Notes under the pieces: model-generated
What the model was told of the DNA's origin: nothing
What the model saw: only the letters and a program-made list of their open reading frames with translations
Database searches by the model: none
Translations under genes and position numbers: made by a program
In this document: positions 13,245 through 24,300 of the stretch, piece after piece
Position numbering within the stretch: position 1 is the first letter of the stretch
Layout of the letters: each line of letters begins with the position of its first letter
NCBI GenBank assembly: GCA_014549065.1
Contig: JACDOX010000034.1
Span: forward strand, 6,147,065-6,211,064
DNA from: Cardinalis cardinalis
Taxonomy: Eukaryota > Chordata > Aves > Passeriformes > Cardinalidae
Direction: 5' to 3'
DNA: 64,000 nt

Positions 13245-13324
13245 TGGCACTTTCCAAAACTATGNACAGTATGTATGTATATACTGGCACTTTCCAAAAC
13301 TATGCACAGTATGTATGTATATAC
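13245..13324 (+). repeat. Tandem duplication, 2 x 40 bp
   Basis: The 40-bp unit at 13245-13284 recurs at 13285-13324. The only difference is one N in the first copy. Each unit ends in a short GTAT/TATA run that leads into the microsatellite at 13348-13395, suggesting slippage or unequal exchange. Such near identity points to a recent event or an assembly artefact. Confidence 0.88.
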
Positions 13325-13347
13325 ATGCATATAAACATATGTACCAT

Positions 13348-13395
13348 ATATGTGTCTATATATATATATATATATATGCACACACACACACATAC
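13348..13395. repeat. Compound TA/CA microsatellite
   Basis: A (TA)n run of about 11 units is followed by a (CA)n run of about 7 units. It is likely polymorphic. Confidence 0.85.
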
Positions 13396-15620
13396 ATGAG
13401 TGTGACAAACATCAAACAAAAAAGCCCAAATGAAAAACTAAAAAAGCCAACAACCAGCAATATAATTATTTTTTAAAAGTACTGTTTACTGGTAGATATG
13501 GAGTCATTATGAAGATAGTTATATCATTAGATATGTAGATAGTTAAAATGGTAATGGCCAGTTTGTACTGGCAAAGCCATGTACAAATCTGACATGATTC
13601 TTCATGTGCTGCATAGTGAACCAACCGCAATTTATGGAAATTGTATTTCACATGCAACAGTACTACAATGACAATCTGAAGCGGCAATTTTCACCCCTGT
13701 AGTAATTGGTTGTTCAATTTGAGAGTTCATTCTTCACTTGTTATGGTGTCTCACTGGTCACCAATTGTTTTACTTCTAGATTAGCTGTTTGGAACCAGTG
13801 AAATAACAGCATTATTATATGGCCCTTCCTACAGTATTGAATAAAATATCATTATTTTATTACTAAGACATATGTATATATTAATTTTAGACAGAAAAAT
13901 CTGACATTGTTTTCTGTCTTTTGTTTTTCTCTCTGATTCAAAATTTTTAATTGAAAAAATTCATGTAATTATTTATACAGGAAAGAAAATACAGTCCTAG
14001 AAAAAGCTTAACTAAAAATTAATTTTGAATGTTTTTACTTCAAAGTTCTGGATCTTGAAAACTTTGTTAGAAAAGGTTGGATGCACTAGAAACAACATCT
14101 TGTCTTTTTTGGAGTTCGATAAAAATGTAAACTTATCCTTTCTTACAATTATTTTGGTAAAAACTTTTGAGTTATTATTTTCATATTTTAGCATAAAGAA
14201 TCTTAGAAGGAGAAGAATAAATGGAAGGTGGGCTTCACAACTGAAACTGGAACAAAATTTGGATTAATTTTGCCCTTCCAAGCTGATAAGAACATAACTA
14301 CATATGGAATTGAAATACAGAAAAAACTCTTCAAATTTTAAATACAAAGAAAAACTTCAATTACTTTTGCATCATTTGTTTAACTTCTTAACATTAATTT
14401 CTCAAAACATTGTAAAATTCAAAACAAAATGCTGTTTTCTCACAAAGATGTCCAAAAATGCCAATAAGAATTTGAAATTTATTTCTTTAAATGTTTCAAA
14501 ATTTAAGAAAGATATTTTGACTTAAGCGACTGATGATCTCTTACACCATTTCTGGAAAAAAACCCAGTATTAACAACTTCAATGAAACATCAAAAACTAC
14601 AGATTTTTTAATGTCTTCCAATAATTTTGAATGCTTCATTTCAGTTTTCAGTGTGCCTCAAATCTGAATGTCTCAAAAGAAGACAAAGGGCAAAAAAAGG
14701 GCACAGATCTTTGGTGATTAAGATGATATATGATAATTTGTCAGAATTACATTACTTGCTCACAAAATCACTGGGAGAAGTAGGAAAGGATGTCCATTAA
14801 TTCACTGAGTAAAACCCTGTCTTCCTCTGCCAGTATCACATGAAGGATCAGTCTTTTAAGTGGCCAAGAAGCTGTTTCTTAGAGAGGTTTAATGCATATT
14901 TTCTGCAAATATCTTTCAGAAATTATTCCAAAGTTTGACTGTACTTGGTGTTAGGTCTTACTTTAATGGTTAAACTAAGGGCTGTGGTAGATTCGTCTTA
15001 GCAGACAAAATCAGGCAGATGAAGGTGTTAAAGCACTAAAGTGTTTGCCTCTTCTGCTGTCCTTTAATGAAGGGATGCCTGATACCACAAGTCATCACTT
15101 GCTGCCTTATCACAGCATTCAGACCTGTATATTAAGCTAAATGAGAACTAGATGTCTGATTTTAATCTTCTGCCACAAGCCTGTCATAGTTCTAAGTATC
15201 ATTTGCGGCATTATAAGCTTATTGCTTTTTTTGCCCTATCTCCAGTGAGCACAGGGAGCAATTTATTTATTTCTGTTATGCCGCTTCTTCTGATGTATTT
15301 TTAGGCTAAGAAGGATGCAGAGTTTTAAACAGTAAATTTGTCTGACTGCCCTCAAAGAACTGTGTGTCAATACATAACAATAAGCTGGGAAGAAGAAAAG
15401 GTGGGGTTAAGTCAAGCCATAGGGCCAGCGAGCCTTCCAGGAAAGTTGGGTGTGGAGTACTCTGTCAGTGATGAAGGGGAGGTTTCACGTCTCATGTTCT
15501 TTGTGGAGTTTACTGTAAGGCAGATGAGACAGGTAGATGACTTAATATTTTCTGTGAAAAGCTATGGGTTAGCCAATTTTGGTGTTTTCCTCACACAATT
15601 ATCATGAGCCCTTTTAATTG

Positions 15621-15855
15621 AATCATGCAATCACAGAATATGTTGAGTTGTAAGGCATGCATCAGGATCACGAACTCAGTTCCTGGCCCTGCACAGGACA
15701 CCCCAAGAGTCACACCATGTGCCTGAGAGCATTGTCCAAATGCTTCTTGACTTCTGTCAGGCTTGGTGCTGTGGCCACTTATCTGGGGACCCTGTTCCAG
15801 TGCCCAACCATCCTCTGGGTGTAGAGCCTTTCCCTGATATCCAATCTCAACCTCC
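15621..15855 (-). mobile_element. CR1 LINE, reverse, 3' part (split by an LTR)
   Basis: From 'aatcatgcaatcacagaata' the sequence follows the complement of the CR1 3' region. It runs through the tail, the GTCC-rich block, 'ttccagtgcccaaccatcct' and 'ccctgatatccaatctcaac', up to 'acctcc' at 15850-15855. There it stops abruptly and resumes at 16235. The intervening 379 bp are a solo LTR. The element is reverse, with its 3' tail on the left. It is non-coding here; the 221-codon reverse frame that crosses it is accidental. Confidence 0.9.
15850..15855. repeat. Target-site duplication ACCTCC (left)
   Basis: Six bases of CR1 sequence duplicated exactly at 16235-16240 around the inserted LTR. Confidence 0.88.
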
Positions 15856-16234
15856 TGTTGAGGAATGATTACGTGACAGGGGTCACATAGACTTTCGCTT
15901 GCTAGCTGACCAAGAGCTGGAAAAATACTGAATCCAGCTAATCTGAGTTTGCACCTGCAGAACATCGTGTCCTTGAGCATAGCTGTGTTACTATAACAAG
16001 GTGCTGTAGTTGAGAGACTAGAGACATGAGAAAAAGCAGATGTAACTCCTTTGGAATGAAGAAGCTGATATCTTAATATAACCAATAGAGTGCTTAGCTT
16101 TAGAATATGTATGAGCTTATTACTTGTTGTGTATAAAAAGTTTGATNCCCTCTCTAATAAACAGAAGCTTTCTGAACACTCATATTGAGCACCCAAAGTT
16201 TTCCCTGCACCAGGCAAATGGCCCAACCGCAACA
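15856..16234 (+). mobile_element. Solo LTR inserted in CR1 (probably ERVK type)
   Basis: This 379-bp LTR begins TGTTGAGG and ends CCGCAACA. The complement of that end is TGTTGCGG, so the ends form an 8-bp inverted repeat with one mismatch and carry the canonical TG...CA. ACCTCC is duplicated exactly on both sides, and removing the LTR plus one copy restores continuous CR1 sequence. TATAAAA at 16132-16138 and AATAAA at 16156-16161 give forward orientation, although their 18-bp spacing is short for the start of R. No internal retroviral sequence remains. Six-bp duplications suit a class II element. I cannot name the family. Confidence 0.9.
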
Positions 16235-16240
16235 ACCTCC
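16235..16240. repeat. Target-site duplication ACCTCC (right)
   Basis: Exact second copy of 15850-15855. It is also the natural continuation of the CR1 host element. Confidence 0.88.
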
Positions 16241-16485
16241 CCTGACTCGGCTTCATGCTGTTTCTTTGAGTCCTGTCACTGATCTGAGTGAAGAGATCTT
16301 TACCTGCCCTTCTGCTTCACCTGTTGAGGACATTGAAGACCACAATGAGGTCTCCCCTCAGTCTCCTCTTCTCCAGGCTGAACACACCAAGTGACCTCAG
16401 TCATTTTTTATACAGCTTTCCCTCCAGACCCTTCAGTATCCTCATGGCCCTCCTTTGAACACTCTCTAATTGCTTAATGTCAAAA
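16241..16485 (-). mobile_element. CR1 LINE, reverse, continuation after the LTR
   Basis: The CR1 complement resumes with 'cctgactcggcttcatgctg'. It runs through 'gaggtctcccctcagtctcc', 'tcttctccaggctgaacaca' and 'atggccctcctttgaacact' to about 'aatgtc'. This is the part of CR1 ORF2 and 3' sequence just upstream of the segment at 15621-15855, so the two are one element. The right edge is approximate; 5' truncation is usual for CR1. Confidence 0.88.
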
Positions 16486-19400
16486 ATGAGAGATTGTATG
16501 ATTTGATTTAGGGATACAGCTCTCCTTGAATGAGTCATCCTGGTGCCAGATGTTTGAATGCTCTGGAGATTCAGAGATCTCTTTACTGAGTGCTTACATT
16601 TTATCCNTCAATGATACAAGAGATGCTGGAATATTTCTCTAAAGCACAGAAGAGTGCACTAAAAGAAGCTAGGAAGAGACAAGACAGAATAAGTGATCCA
16701 GCAGTGTTTATTTAGCCATCATTCCACAGCAATGTTCATTTTGCCATCATTCCTTAAAAATTAAACTGCTGAGACAAAAAAATAAAGAAAACAAAATAAC
16801 AAAACAACAAGCTATGTCAATATATCAGACAGCTGAGTTAGTAAAGGTAAATCAGTATGATTGTCCATGTTATAGACCTGCGCTACAGCTTCTCACCAGC
16901 ACTGCTCCAGTACAAGACCATACCATGGGAGGATCTCTTTCACCATTAAATATAGCTTTTGTCACTTCATTTTAATTTCACTATATAGCCCTTGTCTCAT
17001 TGTTAATGAGTACATACAGTTCCCTCAGCTGTATTAAATACAGTATTAAGGAAAAATTTGTTTCAAGAGCATGCAAGTTATTGAAAGGTGTTCACCTGAG
17101 AATATTGGCCTGAATGATGTGTTGTTTACTTATATTTCACAGGAGGCCTGTGCAAGCAGAAGCAATGAGTGGGCAGTGTCTGGGGATTCTTAAATTCAGA
17201 AAAATCTGTCCTGTTTTGGAAACCGCACTGATATCATACATACATACTTTCTGCCTTTTTACTTATTGCTGTAAAGTAGGGATAAAACTAAACTTACCGT
17301 ATTTTACTCACCTTCTCTTTAATTCAGCGTGCAGCCTGAGGGTATGGTTTTCAGTGATACAAAGTCTCATCATAAATATGTGGAAGATATTTTTTGTGGC
17401 TTTTCCGTCTCTAAGACATGTATGACTGCAGGGAATAGTGGAAATTCAGAGCCTCTGTCACAGGCAGATAAGTGGAAGATGTAGGAGTCCAGCCTTCCAG
17501 AGAGATGAAGGTTACAAACCCATNACAACCAATCATCTGCAAAGTCAAGTACTAAGAAGATAATTGATAATAAAAGTTGTCTTACAATTTCTTCCCTAAA
17601 CTAAGGAGGTGATGACATGGCTTTCCCACCACCAATCCTTTTGAAAGGATATATGTTTAACCTGGGGGCTGAAGTGGAAGGAAGGTTCTGAGGATTTCAA
17701 AAAGACGCAGTTCCAGCTCATCATAACTACGTGCCTTCTTTGGGTGATGAGAGATGGACTGGACCAGGACAGCCCGCATCAATCACTGTGGACACGTTGT
17801 CAAGACTGTGAGTGAACTCTCAGGATGATGAGGAGCACCTGGCTCAGAAAAAGTGATGGAGCAGGAAGTGAAAATCTACTGGACAAGACACCAGAAGCTG
17901 CTGAACATAACAAGAACCTGTGTAGGAAGCAAGCAAAAGTTAGAGTCGTGACAGGTGCCTGAATCTCACAGGTGGTTAAGTGGGAGGATGTGAAAAAATG
18001 CCAAACTTTGCAGATAATTGGAGGGGAGTATCGGGAACGTTTGTGGGAGTACAGAACTGTAAGGCAAACAGCTCTCAGGTAACTGTCAGCAATACCATAT
18101 AATGCCAAGTTTGCTGAGCAAGTGGGATGAGAAATAATGTATTTGTTATCACAATTTGTACTAACTGAGAAAAAAAAATATGGATTCAGGTGTTTACCTG
18201 ACGGAAAACAGAAGGTGGAGGGTAGATAGAAGAATGTTAGAAAGAAAGGCCAAGAAGGGGAAATGGACCCTAAGGAGTGGAAATACTGTGAAGGCGGTGC
18301 ACGAGGGGCCTACCATGAGACCTGTTCTAGCTGGAGCAGGATGCAAAGCCAAACCCTCTAATCTGACCCTGAAGCAGGTTCACCCTGTTTCTGATTCAGT
18401 GGGTTTGGGATGACTGTAGGGCAGGTTATCTACCTCTCCAGTAAGGGAACACAAAGATAGGTGGATTAAGCATCCCAGTATTGCTGTATGAGTGTGTTCC
18501 AGGCCTCACAGCTTCCACAGCCACCCATCTTTTCATAATGGGAGTGGGGTTTTTTGCTCATGCGACTTCAAAACCTGTCATCCTTTCATTTCAAAGCACC
18601 AGCATCACACATCTTTTGTAAGCATCTACTATTGGATCTCAGTTTGTTCTTTGGTCTGTGCCTTTCATTAACCTGCATCATTCATTGGGATAGCAATGAG
18701 ATGCTCTCTATAGGACAGTTTTTGTCCCCAGAGTTCTCTTAAGTGAAGCTCTTCAATTTGCTCTCATGCCCTGTATTCTCAGCCCACTTGCAAGGTATCA
18801 GCTTATCAGCTCTGTTTCTGCTCTAGCATGAACCAGGTTCTTCATCACTTGGAGCAGCCTTTACAGGAGTCTGCAAAAAGCCTGCGAAAGAGAATAATTT
18901 ATTAAAATGAGTCCCTGTAAAAAAACCCAAACACCAACCAACTAGATCACAAAAAATCCCTAAAAAACAACAACAATAACCAAAACAAAAATATCCCCCC
19001 CCCNAAAAAAAAACCCCAAACAAACAAAAAAACCCACAAAAAACCTCACAGGGAGGAAGAGGGAAAACCACAAATGGTCAATACACATAATATTATTTCT
19101 CTTGGGCTTCAAGGTGTACATGCAAGTTTATTAAAAAACCCTAAATCTGGAATTTTATTTTTCAAGGAAACAGGATGGAAAAGCAAGCTATGTTTGAATT
19201 TGTCTCATTGTAATGATCACTGAAAATTCCCTGGTGAATTTTACAGATTGTCATTTTACCAGCTTCAGAGGCACCCTAGACTCCCACAAACTCCAAACTG
19301 GTCACCTCCACCCATTTTTTTCAGCAGATATGTCAGTATCAGTCTTCCAACAGCGTTTTTGCTATATAATCCATTAAGATTCAGTAGCAGAATTACAATT

Positions 19401-20634
19401 ATTACCTGTTTCTATATAAGCAAGTCAGACTCCAGAGCAATTAAAATTGTAATATTCATATAAAAAAACTATAGCACACTCTTCAAGATAACAGATTACA
19501 TACACTGTTCATAAAAATAGTATGTTCTTGGTAGACTCCACACTGAAATTTAACCAAGGAAATCCAATTGTATTTCCTCAGAAAAAGACAGCTCTCCTCA
19601 GATCAGATGGATTTTATCTGTTAAGGAAGATGAAAGATTCACATAGCAAAGAAAGTTATACTGTGATGAGGGGAGGAATGAGTTAAACATTTATCCATGC
19701 AGACACTGAAAGAGACCTTTCAGAACTACTGCAGTTTTAGTACAATCCTGTTAGACCACCCTGCTGCTCGCTCATCTGGACACTCCGTTGGCTGCTCTAT
19801 TTGCCTCTTACTACTCTGCACAGGTGTTTCTGTGATTCCTTTGGTCTGGGAGTTTCTCTGGCGCATTCACAGCACATATGCTTTTGCTATTTTGCGACAG
19901 AAATACGATTATGTGAACCAGGTGGCCTCATCCCACAGAATAGGTACTGATGCCTCACCCCTCCATCGTTTAACTGCATCCTGTGCTATGGATACACCTT
20001 GTGAGGATGAAAAGTGAATAGATGGAGAGGGCTGTCAATGAGTTTTAGGTGCCTTTTTCTGTTTTTCAAATCAGCTAATGAGACACATGGATCTATACAA
20101 AATCTAATGTTTTATAAGTCAAAATACACATTTTCCCTGTCTCAGGGTACACAGGGTGTTGCAAGGACTGTAATTTAAAGCTTCTAAGACTGCAATTTCT
20201 CCTGCAAGCAGTTTCTGTAGATCAAGTTTCTGTCTTTCTCAGCCATGTATTTTAGTCTTTTAATTTCCTCAACTATGGTTGCACAGGCTTCTATGATGCT
20301 AAAAGTGCACTTCTCCTCTTACCCTGGTCCTTCCTACAGATGTCTGATTCTAAGTTTTGTAGTAGCAATACAAGAAAGTGCTTTGCTCTCCTTATTGGGA
20401 ACATTTCACTCACTTGTACTAGTCCTCTACAATAAAACTTAAAAATCAAAGAAATCAGATGATACCTATCCTTCCCTGTTCAGCAACAAATGCCCCACAA
20501 CTGTTTTCCAAGCCTCCTTTCCAGGTTTATTCTGCAGTTAACAGCCTTTCTCAAATACCTTCACTAGTGTAGTTTTATAGATGGTTTTCCTTTGTTTCCT
20601 GGTGTAAAAAGCATGCTGTTATTAAAATACAGTA
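16486..20634. other. Unique sequence, no gene seen
   Basis: No gene recognised. The part from about 17640 to 18430 is less A+T-rich than its surroundings and has several unrelated short frames on both strands (17800-18108 reverse, 18180-18413 forward). None has a domain I recognise. It may be an old unannotated repeat. A C/A-rich tract at 18917-19047 is listed separately. Confidence 0.65.
18917..19047. repeat. C/A-rich low-complexity tract
   Basis: About 130 bp of nearly pure A and C on the forward strand, including a C9 run before an N at about 19004. The 82-codon reverse frame across it (Gly/Phe/Cys-rich) is a translation of this tract, not a gene. Confidence 0.75.
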
Positions 20635-20640
20635 AAAACC
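20635..20640. repeat. Target-site duplication AAAACC (left)
   Basis: Repeated exactly at 21011-21016 on the other side of the LTR. Confidence 0.82.
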
Positions 20641-21010
20641 TGTCGCAGACATCTTTCATGAGAAATCCTTTCTTAGGATTTCTGAGAGCTGCAGTTTCAG
20701 CGACAAATGTAAACCATGATATCTGCTGCTGTGGAATGTAACAGGTGCATCTGTGATTGGCCCATCCTGGGTGTTTATGGTTGATGGCCAATGAAGGACT
20801 GAGCTCTCTGAGACAGAGCTCTGTTGTTTTGTCTTCTATGCTATTCTATTCTTAGCTTAGCAGCCTCTTGGAGAAACTTCTCTCCCTTTCTTTTCTCTTT
20901 CTAATATAATGTAATATATATATATATATAAGATAATAAATCAAGCCTTCTGATGGAGTCAAGGCTCTCGTCTCTCTCTCATCCTGGAAACCCTCCTGAA
21001 CACTACCACA
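20641..21010 (+). mobile_element. Solo LTR, songbird-type ERVK family (copy 1)
   Basis: This 370-bp LTR begins TGTCGCAGACATC and ends CTACCACA, with canonical TG...CA. AAAACC is duplicated exactly on both sides. AATAAA at 20935-20940 is followed by 'tcaagccttctgatggagtc', a block shared with the reverse copy at 49780-50171. The two copies align over their whole length: the start, 'tgctgctgtggaatg', the 'caacaggtgcatctgtgatt' region, the TA-rich run and the AATAAATCAAGCC block. They differ at many positions. A (TA)n run at 20914-20930 has probably expanded by slippage. I remember this family as abundant in songbird genomes. No internal retroviral genes remain. Confidence 0.9.
20935..20940 (+). 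promoter_or_regulatory. LTR polyadenylation signal
   Basis: AATAAA lies 70 bp before the LTR end and is conserved in the reverse copy as TTTATT at 49853-49858. Confidence 0.5.
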
Positions 21011-21016
21011 AAAACC
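21011..21016. repeat. Target-site duplication AAAACC (right)
   Basis: Exact second copy of 20635-20640. Confidence 0.82.
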
Positions 21017-23903
21017 AAACTCTAAATATCCAAGACTTCCTTATGGAGCAACACGATTGAGCACAGATCCTAGGGAAGACCAGTGCACTTCTAAAATTGT
21101 AGTTGTAAGTCAAACAATTCTGCCTTAAATAACAATAAACGTTAGCATAAAGAAACTAATTTAATTTCTGGTCTGTACTACCAGTGGAAGTAGTACTTTA
21201 CAGTACTCTAGTTCACCTTAAATGAAAGACTGAAAAAGTGATTAATATTTCAAAATGTAAATATCTAGCTATGGGGGATAACCAGCAGCCTCCAACCGCT
21301 TTCTTTTGGGATTCAGATCTCCAAGATAATCTCCAAGATCACAGATACTTTTCCTATGTGTCTGCATGCTTTGGACAATGTTAGGCAATTATGATTTGTA
21401 CACTTAGTACCTGGTAAGCTCATTTACAAATTACCTGTAATGGCTAATCATCAATGACCTCACTGGGAGCTTAGAAAATCAGCTCACACGTATGAACTAT
21501 AAATAGACTTTTAAAACAGGGTGATTTAATTTTGAACTGAATCTCTAATGCAAGTTGGATTGGTCCAAACCCATGGAATTCGTAGCTTGTATATAAATAA
21601 ATTTCTTAATTTCATGTCAGGAACCAAAGCCATTTTCTCTTTAAGTATAGACAGATACAACAAGAAAGTTCAGAAGTTGGTATGGTTTTTGGTTTGGAAC
21701 TCACTAATTGTTGTTCAGGCTTGTTTTTGCTCACATCATCAAGTCCTCATTAAATGATGAAGGATGGACAAATAGAGAAAATACGAAAATCTAATCAATC
21801 CAGTGGAAAGAGAAAATAAAATCACGTCACATAATAAACTGAATTTTCTTTCCAATGTAGGTTTTTATTGTGCTTTTGTAAACATAATGTAGACAAAGCT
21901 GAGAAGAGTACAGTAGTCATCTGATTTTTCCACTGTCCTGCTCCTGTGGAGTCCATTGGACTACTTCCAGGTGGGCACAGGAGAACACTTATTTTTAGGT
22001 CAGTGATTTAATTTAGTATTGTTTTATTCAATCAAGTTTTTATCTGGTAAGCTAAAAAGTCCATAAATTAAGTTTTAGAAAGGCATTTTTAAGTGGAAAC
22101 AAAAATTGCATACTTGTTTTTTGCTAGCATACGATAAAAGGCACAGTCAGACAACTCAATGTTGAATCAAAGTTAAGAAAATAAACATGGAAAAAAGCAA
22201 ATGAGTGTTTGGAGAGGATAAGGAAGAAAGATATGTGTTTCACTGAAGATTTCATCATACTAAAAAACCTTTTCCAGCTTTTTTATTATCATGGGAGTGT
22301 GACAAAATTTAGAGCTTTCAAAGTATCATTCAAATGGCTAATATCTCCACAAAGTGCAATCTGAAGTGGAGTGAATTCCTGTGATGTTTATTGGGAAATT
22401 TCAAAAGTAAAAATAAGATTTTTTTTCTTAATAATTAATATAAAAATGTGCTTTATATTCTTTTTGCCTGACAAATACACACAATAAGGTTTACCAAAAG
22501 CCTGTTTCCTCTCATAACTACAACACCTATTAAATTTAATGCTCAGACTGAAATCAATTCAGTTATTTATGTTCATCTTTGCCAGAGGAATAACAGATGT
22601 GTAGAGACATTAAAAAATACACTATTTTTCTGCCAAAGACAGACTTTTAACTCTTTGCTCACAAATCCAGACATTCACATCAATGGGATAGATAAAAGAC
22701 ATATAATGCTCCAAAGAATCTGAGTTTTATCATTAACCTGTCAGCACTAGGTCACAGGAGCCTAATCTTTAGAGAAGTCATGTGTAGTAGTTTGGAGCTT
22801 TTTTCTTTCACCAAAAATTTCATTTATGTCTTTTGCGGCTCCAGAAGGGATAAGAAAATTGTCACCTCATGCCTAAAACAAGAAGCTTCTATTCAGAATT
22901 CAGCTCCAGGGATGAGCAATAATTTGCTTTCTACAGTATCACTTCACAGGTGCTAACAAGGGCAGCTATTAAAAAAAAAAAAAAAAAAGAAAAAACAACA
23001 ACAACCGCAAAAAAAAACAAAAAAAACTGATAAATCCCTTTGGTGTTTGCATGTTCGTTTATTTGTTTTTTCTTGACTGCTCATGTTCACACTTGCCCAC
23101 CAGAATTCCTTTTTTTTTTCTTAAGTCATCAGCCTCACTCTTTAGGAAGAGGTGATAATGCTATACTTTATGCAAATGTAAATTGATGCTAATTAGCATG
23201 CACAGCACAACATTTTTATCCTGTATTTCTAGGTGCAGTTAAACAGAGCTAGCATGCAACAAGCTTATAAACATATCAGCTACTATTTATTTGAAATGGT
23301 TTCTTTAATGAAATCTGCCCATACATTTACATTGTGCCCTAAGAAGAAAAACTAAAGATAAGTGGATGTTTCTGTCGTTTTTTTTTATTTTGTACTTGCC
23401 CAGTATAAGTATTGATTTTCATATGGAGGGGCCAGAAGTGCAATGTAGACAAAGAAAATGTTGGGTAGGGAAGCAGTCTTGAGACACTGAAACATTCAGA
23501 AAGCCGGAGGGTAAGGAGAGGCAGCCTGGTTTAGGCAGCTGCTTCCTCATCTCACGCTTAATGGTGCAGGAGGTGGGAGGAAGATTCCAACAGTGCTAAG
23601 GAAAAGGGAATTTTATTTACCACAGAGACAAAAACTTTCAGACGATACGAAACCAGCCTTGCTACGGTTGAACGCAGTCAGAAACAGTGTGCTGAGAAGG
23701 CTTCTCCATTTGCCTAACCATGTGTAATATGCCATTCATAAAGTAGCATTCCCACATTTATCTTAAGGCTATTTATTGACAAGTGCTCAGCCAACTACAA
23801 TTGGGAGTTTGATAGCCAGATAGTCTTGACAGATAATCAATGTATGTAGCAGAACATGTTCGATGGATTTGGTGTTTACCAAATGGATGGACATGGAATA
23901 CTA
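21017..23903. other. A+T-rich unique sequence, no gene seen
   Basis: No gene recognised. An A-rich tract (22972-23028) is listed separately. The segment 23160-23290 contains an exact octamer ATGCAAAT (23170-23177) followed by the 14-bp palindrome ATGCTAATTAGCAT (23186-23199), which has a TAATTA homeodomain core. This is suggestive of a regulatory element but not proof. Confidence 0.65.
22972..23028. repeat. Poly-A/C low-complexity tract
   Basis: An A run of about 18, then CAA repeats and more A runs. No retrocopy body is recognisable upstream. Confidence 0.7.
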
Positions 23904-24300
23904 CTAGAATCATTAACTTTGGAAAGTACCTTCAAGATTATTGAGCACTGCCAGGTCCACCAGTAAGCTGTGTCCCTAAGCACCACATCTACACTCCTTT
24001 TGAGTTGCAGGGACAGTAATTCCAACACTTCCCTGGGCAGTCTGTTCATATGCTTGACCATATTTCAGTGAATAAATTTTTCCTAATATCCAATTAAACC
24101 TCCCCTGGCACAACTTGAGATAAATTCCTCTTATTCTATTGTTTGTTACCTGACAGAAAACATCAACCCCCACCTGGCTACAGCCTTCTTTCAGGCAGTC
24201 ATAAAGAGCAATAATGTCTCCCCCCAGCCTCCTTTTCTTCAGGCTAAAAAACCTCAGTTCCCTCAGTTGCTTTTCATAAGACTTGTGCTTTAAGAAACTT
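23904..24300 (-). mobile_element. CR1 LINE 3' part, reverse
   Basis: The sequence follows the complement of the CR1 3' region. It has the decayed tail ('agaatcattaactttggaaa') and 'cttccctgggcagtctgttc'. Next come 'cctaatatccaattaaacct', 'cccctggcacaacttgagat', 'taaagagcaataatgtctcc' and 'ttttcttcaggctaaaaaac', ending near 'tcataagacttgtgctttaa'. The 3' tail is at the left. It belongs to the same general CR1 region as 15621-16485 but is a separate, more diverged insertion. The right edge is uncertain by about 30 bp. Confidence 0.9.

Larger units (their letters stand above)
9532..15620. other. A+T-rich unique sequence with simple repeats, no gene seen
   Basis: No coding region is supported. 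The frames here (for example 13466-13687 reverse and 14304-14525 forward) have Asn/Lys/Phe-rich composition, as expected from A+T-rich DNA, and show no domain. The part around 13900-14530 is particularly A+T-rich. Simple repeats and one tandem duplication are listed separately. Confidence 0.7.

Noticed and set aside
13217..13476. Tyr/His/Ile-rich frames on both strands
   Set aside because: They translate the TA/CA microsatellite and the 40-bp tandem duplication.
15591..16256. 221-codon reverse open frame
   Set aside because: It starts outside CR1, crosses the CR1 fragment, runs through a forward solo LTR and back into CR1. Its peptide is antisense LTR plus non-coding CR1 sequence, so it cannot be a gene.
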